From: Traorella massiliensis
GTDB lineage: Bacteria > Bacillota_I > Bacilli_A > Erysipelotrichales > Erysipelotrichaceae
Direction: 5' to 3'
NCBI RefSeq assembly: GCF_900104665.1
Contig: NZ_LT629968.1
Coordinates: 424,328 to 488,327, forward strand
DNA length: 64,000 bases
Below are positions 60,053-64,000 of the stretch, piece by piece. Position numbers and translations under genes: made by a program. The notes under the pieces are model-generated. The model had not been told where the DNA came from and made no database searches. It was given only the letters and a program-made list of their open reading frames with translations. Each line of letters begins with the position of its first letter. Position 1 is the stretch's first letter.

Positions 60053-61468
60053 ATGGAAAGAAAAACAAAGATTGTTTGTACGATTGGACCTGCTACAGAA
60101 TCAGAAGAAATGCTTGTCAAGATGGCAAAGGCAGGTATGAATGTTTGCCGTCTGAATTTTTCACATGAAACTCATGAAGAGCATTTAGCTCGTATTAACC
60201 GTATCCGTAAAGTTGAAAAGGAGAGCGGTTGTAAGTTTTCAATTCTTTTGGATACAAAAGGACCGGAAATTCGTACAGGAATATTTAAAAATGGACAGGA
60301 ATCTTATGCAAAGGGTGATATTGTAACTCTTTGTAAAGAAGAAATTGAAGGAACGAAAGAGAGATTCCATATTCAATGTCCGGAAGTATTTGATGATGTT
60401 GAAGAAGGCGGAACGATCTTGATCGATGATGGTAAAGTACGCCTGACAATTCTTGAAAAACATCCAGGTGAATTGGTTTGTCGTGTTGAAAATCCAGGAG
60501 TGATCAAAAACCGCAAAGGATGTAATGTGCCAGGTGTTAAGTTATCAATGCCTTTTATTTCTAAGAAAGATGAAAGTGATATCCGTTTTGCATGCCGTCA
60601 AAATCTTGATTTCATTGCTGCCAGCTTTACAAGAAGAAAACAGGATATCCTGGATATTCGTAAGATTCTTCAGGAAGAAGGTAATGACCGTATTCAGATT
60701 ATTGCAAAGATCGAAAATCAGGAAGGTTATGACAATTTGGATGATATCTTAAATGTTGCTGATGGTATCATGGTTGCCAGAGGTGACTTAGGAGTTGACG
60801 TTTCTGTAGAGTTAGTTCCTATTTATCAGAAGATGATGATCAAGCGTGCAAATGAATATGGTAAGCCGGTTATTACGGCCACTCATATGTTAGAGAGCAT
60901 GCAGAACAACCCTCGTTCAACTCGTGCAGAAGCAAGTGATGTTGCTAATGCTATTTTGGACGGTACAGATGCCATCATGCTTTCAGGAGAAAGTGCTGTA
61001 GGCAGCTATCCTTTGGAAGCTGTAAATACAATGGTACGTATTTCTACTGCTATGGAAGAAATTCTTCCTTATCGTGAACGTCTTGAAAAGGCGATTTCTA
61101 CTTCTAGAAAGACAATTGAAGATGCAATTGGTATTGCAGCAGCAGACTCTGCTACTTCATTAGAAGCAGCTGCGATCATCTGCTTTACATCTAGTGGAAA
61201 TTCAGTAAAACGTATTTCTAAATATCGTTCAAAATCACCAATTATTGCAGTATGCTTCGAAAGAGATGTTGAAAGAAGCTTGGCATTACAATGGGGTGTT
61301 ACAACTTATTTAAGTGATGTTCAGAATACACAGCTGAATGAATGTGAATTGGCTCGTCGTATCGCTAAGGAACATGGCATCAAGATTGGTGAAACGATCA
61401 TTTTAGTTGCCGGTTATCCACAGGGTACAGGTGCTACGAACACATTAAAAATCATTGAAGTACGATAA
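60053..61468 (+). CDS. pyk: Pyruvate kinase
   Basis: A 471-residue enzyme with KIVCTIGPAT at the start, IIAKIENQEGYDNLDDI and MVARGDLGVDV. It lacks the extra C-terminal PEP-domain found in Bacillus pyruvate kinase. It completes glycolysis with pfkA. A terminator follows at 61489. Confidence 0.97.
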   Translation: MERKTKIVCTIGPATESEEMLVKMAKAGMNVCRLNFSHETHEEHLARINRIRKVEKESGCKFSILLDTKGPEIRTGIFKNGQESYAKGDIVTLCKEEIEGTKERFHIQCPEVFDDVEEGGTILIDDGKVRLTILEKHPGELVCRVENPGVIKNRKGCNVPGVKLSMPFISKKDESDIRFACRQNLDFIAASFTRRKQDILDIRKILQEEGNDRIQIIAKIENQEGYDNLDDILNVADGIMVARGDLGVDVSVELVPIYQKMMIKRANEYGKPVITATHMLESMQNNPRSTRAEASDVANAILDGTDAIMLSGESAVGSYPLEAVNTMVRISTAMEEILPYRERLEKAISTSRKTIEDAIGIAAADSATSLEAAAIICFTSSGNSVKRISKYRSKSPIIAVCFERDVERSLALQWGVTTYLSDVQNTQLNECELARRIAKEHGIKIGETIILVAGYPQGTGATNTLKIIEVR

Positions 61469-61488
61469 AACAAAAATAAACAAAAAAA

Positions 61489-61532
61489 TATGTTTGAATT
61501 TGAATTAAAAAATCAAAATCAAACATTTTTTT
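61489..61532 (+). terminator. Terminator of pfkA-pyk
   Basis: ATGTTTGAATTTGA and TCAAAATCAAACAT pair with one mismatch around ATTAAAAAA, followed by TTTTTTATAA. Confidence 0.8.
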
Positions 61533-61611
61533 ATAATTATTAAAAAAATTATTTAAAAAAATATGTCATTTATACAAAGAATCTGTTATCCTAAAAGTGG
61601 AGGTAGCGAAT

Positions 61612-62334
61612 ATGAAAGTAATAGTAAAAGATAATTATGAAGAAGCGAGTTTAGAAGCATTTAAAGTAATGAAAGAGGTTGTGGTTAATAAACCAAATGC
61701 TGTTTTAGGTTTAGCAACAGGATCGACACCATTAGGACTTTATAAGAATATGATCGAAGATCATAAGGAAAATGGTACATCTTACAAGAATATCACAACA
61801 TTTAACTTGGATGAATATGTAGGTATCGATCGTAATCACCCTGAAAGTTATTATACATTCATGAACAAGAATCTGTTCAGTGGTCTGGATATTCCAGCAG
61901 AAAATGTACACTTGCCTTATGGTGATAAAAAAGAAGACTGTGATGCTTATGAAAAAGCCATGGAAAATTACCAGGTAGATATTCAGCTTTTAGGATTAGG
62001 TGGAAATGGACATATTGGTTTTAATGAACCAGGTACTTCTTTTGATGAAACCACTCATATCGTAGAGCTTCAGGAAAGAACAAGAAAAGATAATGCCCGT
62101 TTCTTTGAAAATGATATCAATCAGGTGCCAACTCATGCGATCACAATGGGTATTGCGACAATCATGAAAGCGAATAAAGTATTATTGATTGCCACAGGTG
62201 AAAACAAGGCAGATGCAGTGAAGGCCATGATTGAAGGTCCAAAAGATACAAGCTGTCCGGCAAGTGCTTTACAGGATCACAAAGATGTTATTGTTATTCT
62301 GGATAAAGCGGCTGCCAGCAAACTTACAAAATAA
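61612..62334 (+). CDS. nagB: Glucosamine-6-phosphate deaminase
   Basis: GGAGGTAGCGAAT sets ATG at 61612 and 240 residues. GLATGSTPLGLY, TFNLDEYVG and GLGGNGHIGFNEPG are NagB signatures. It converts GlcN6P to Fru6P and ammonia, feeding the neighbouring glycolytic enzymes. Monocistronic with terminator. Confidence 0.96.
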   Translation: MKVIVKDNYEEASLEAFKVMKEVVVNKPNAVLGLATGSTPLGLYKNMIEDHKENGTSYKNITTFNLDEYVGIDRNHPESYYTFMNKNLFSGLDIPAENVHLPYGDKKEDCDAYEKAMENYQVDIQLLGLGGNGHIGFNEPGTSFDETTHIVELQERTRKDNARFFENDINQVPTHAITMGIATIMKANKVLLIATGENKADAVKAMIEGPKDTSCPASALQDHKDVIVILDKAAASKLTK

Positions 62335-62340
62335 GAATCT

Positions 62341-62382
62341 AAAAAGACTTATGGAAATCATCAATCCATAAGACTTTTTTTT
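62341..62382 (+). terminator. Terminator of nagB
   Basis: AAAAAGACTTATGGA and TCCATAAGACTTTTT stem around AATCATCAA, with a run of eight T. Confidence 0.88.
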
Positions 62383-62390
62383 AGCATGTA

Positions 62391-62417
62391 AAAAGGTGAT
62401 CATAGCAATCACCTTTT
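62391..62417 (-). terminator. Terminator of PPi-phosphofructokinase gene
   Basis: AAAAGGTGAT and ATCACCTTTT (reading either strand) around a short loop; 5 bp beyond the minus-strand stop at 62422. Confidence 0.75.
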
Positions 62418-62421
62418 ATAT

Positions 62422-64000
62422 TTATTCTAATGTACCTTTTTCTAAAGCAAGTGTCTTTGTTGTGATATCACATACTTCTGCTGGTCCATAGTACTGAATA
62501 GCACCCGGATAAACAAAGCAAGTATTTTCAGCCCATTCTTCACGGTGAGCTTCAAAATATTTAAATGGCTTACCTTCAAGTTCTACAAGAGCTTTTTTGA
62601 TAACTGGCTTATCTTCACCATGTCTTCTTTCGATATTCATCATCTTTGTGATTGGCATACCACCGGCAACCCATTCACTTGCTGGCTTAGAAAGATTTGA
62701 TACTTTTGATAAATAACCATTATAGCCATACTGAATCAGCATGAAAGCATTGTAGCCTAATGAGTAACAGTAATCAGCATCAAAGTTAGAAGGGAAAGCA
62801 CATCTTCCTTCGTATCCTAAGAAATGATGTAAGGTACTGAACTTACCTTTATATGTACCGGCTTTCTTTCTCTCTTCTAATTTATCTTTAACTAAAGCTG
62901 AGAACAATTTTTCTGATTCGATCAAAGAAACCTGAACATTTCCATGAGGATCTCTTTCAAGGAATAATTGCTGCTGGATACTTACTGGCAGAATAGCGAA
63001 GACTTCCATTGATTCTTTTGTCAGACCTTTTTCAATGAAAGCATATTTATCATCCCAGGTAGGCAGGGCATTGAAAGCGTCAGCCTTGCTTCCGGCAAGA
63101 AGTTCATTGATTTCATGAATCAATACAGAGAATTCAGGTACAAATTCTACAACTCCTTCAGGAATGATCGCAACACCGAAGTTCATACCTTTAGCAGCTC
63201 TTTTTTCAACAGAGTCAGCAATGTAATCAGCAATCTGCGAAAGTGACATTTTCTTTTCTGCAACTTCTTCAGAAATCAGACAGATATTTGGCTGAGTTTC
63301 TAGCGCACACTCCAAGGCAACATGAGAAGCACTGCGTCCCATGACTTTTACAAAGTGCCAGTATTTCTTAGCCGAATTGGCATCTCTTTCAATATTACCA
63401 ATGATTTCGCTATATGTCTTTGTAGCTGTATCGAAACCAAATGAACATTCGATATCTTCATTCTTCAAATCACCGTCGATCGTTTTAGGGCAGCCGATGA
63501 CCTGAACACCTGTGTTGTGAGCTGCAAAGTATTCTGCAAGTACCGCAGCATTTGTATTAGAGTCATCACCACCAATGATAACGATTGCTGTAATACCATG
63601 CTTTTTACATACTTCCGCAACAATTGCAAACTGTTCGTTTGTTTCAAGTTTTGTTCTTCCTGAACCGATGATATCAAATCCGCCTGTATTTCGGTATTCA
63701 TTGATATATTCATCATCAAAGATCAGATAATCATCTTCAATCAGTCCAATTGGACCATTTTTAAATCCATAAAGAATATTTTCTGGATTTGTAGCTTTTA
63801 AAGCATCATAAAGACCACAAATAACGTTGTGTCCGCCTGGGGCCTGTCCACCTGAAAGAATGACACCAACGACCTGCTTTTTAGCTTCAGAAGTATTCTT
63901 TCCTTTCTCAAAAGTAATTTCTTTTTTGCCATAAGTGTTTGGAAAAAGTGCTTTGATCTTATCCTGATCAGCAACACTTTGAGTTTCTTCGCCTTCCTTC
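62422..64000 (-). CDS. pfp: PPi-dependent 6-phosphofructokinase (5' end outside window)
   Basis: The frame stays open from the stop at 62422 to the window's right edge, so at least 526 residues are seen and the start is missing. [14 protein letters not shown] is the substrate loop. [11 protein letters not shown] and CPKTIDGDL carry the Asp and Lys that mark PPi-using enzymes. Length fits the long plant-type PFP. It works reversibly between Fru6P and Fru1,6P2, alongside pfkA 3 kb away. Confidence 0.94.
   Translation of the reverse strand, partial: KEGEETQSVADQDKIKALFPNTYGKKEITFEKGKNTSEAKKQVVGVILSGGQAPGGHNVICGLYDALKATNPENILYGFKNGPIGLIEDDYLIFDDEYINEYRNTGGFDIIGSGRTKLETNEQFAIVAEVCKKHGITAIVIIGGDDSNTNAAVLAEYFAAHNTGVQVIGCPKTIDGDLKNEDIECSFGFDTATKTYSEIIGNIERDANSAKKYWHFVKVMGRSASHVALECALETQPNICLISEEVAEKKMSLSQIADYIADSVEKRAAKGMNFGVAIIPEGVVEFVPEFSVLIHEINELLAGSKADAFNALPTWDDKYAFIEKGLTKESMEVFAILPVSIQQQLFLERDPHGNVQVSLIESEKLFSALVKDKLEERKKAGTYKGKFSTLHHFLGYEGRCAFPSNFDADYCYSLGYNAFMLIQYGYNGYLSKVSNLSKPASEWVAGGMPITKMMNIERRHGEDKPVIKKALVELEGKPFKYFEAHREEWAENTCFVYPGAIQYYGPAEVCDITTKTLALEKGTLE

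Noticed and set aside
63465-63719. Separate 84-codon frame next to the PPi-phosphofructokinase
   Set aside because: The true pfp frame continues through this stretch to the window edge with GGDDS and PKTID motifs; this is another frame of it.

Overview
The window reads as a low-GC Firmicute chromosome. The sub-lineage is inferred to be close to Erysipelotrichales. The gene order polA-mutM-coaE-dnaB-dnaI, the Firmicute-specific primosome proteins and the coexistence of an ATP-dependent and a PPi-dependent phosphofructokinase fit this, but no rRNA is present to settle it.

About 1-36.6 kb is an integrated conjugative or plasmid-like element, cut by the left window edge. Nearly all its genes lie on the minus strand. 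It carries a YoeB/YefM-type toxin-antitoxin pair, a ParB-like protein, two SSB-like proteins, a HipA-like kinase, a TIR-domain protein, a compact type IV secretion core (VirB2-like, TrbL/VirB6-like, PrgI-like, a VirB4 ATPase split over two genes, a CHAP hydrolase), a 1540-residue thioester adhesin, a Ser/Gly-linker lipoprotein, a second surface-protein operon (22.1-26.1 kb), two copies of a repressor/membrane-protein module (28.3-31.0 kb), and a maintenance end with ParA, ParB and cold-shock-like proteins. No relaxase, coupling protein or integrase is visible; they would lie left of base 1.

Two dispersed sequence systems tie the element together. One is a leader of about 200 nt with three hairpins, found upstream of four transcription starts plus one cut copy at the edge; hairpin sequences change in a pairing-preserving way between copies. 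The other is a 21-bp palindrome (ACATGGCAAWTTGCCATGT or ACCTGGCAAWTTGCCAGGT cores) seen 13 times between genes. Two further leader-like repeats occur: one shared by the two surface-protein operons, one in tandem at 31.3-31.6 kb.

From 37.0 kb the chromosome begins: three tRNAs (Val, Thr, Gly; minus strand), a nitrilase-family protein, a tiny membrane-peptide gene, murF-ddl-alr (peptidoglycan D-Ala branch), a beta-glucoside PTS operon (two 6-phospho-beta-glucosidases, EIIB, EIIC, EIIA, a YczE-like protein) with a divergent PRD regulator, an ISL3-family insertion sequence with iterated ends, a GH13 glycosidase, the replication/repair cluster polA-mutM-coaE-dnaB-dnaI, then pfkA-pyk, nagB and the 3' part of a PPi-phosphofructokinase gene running off the right edge.
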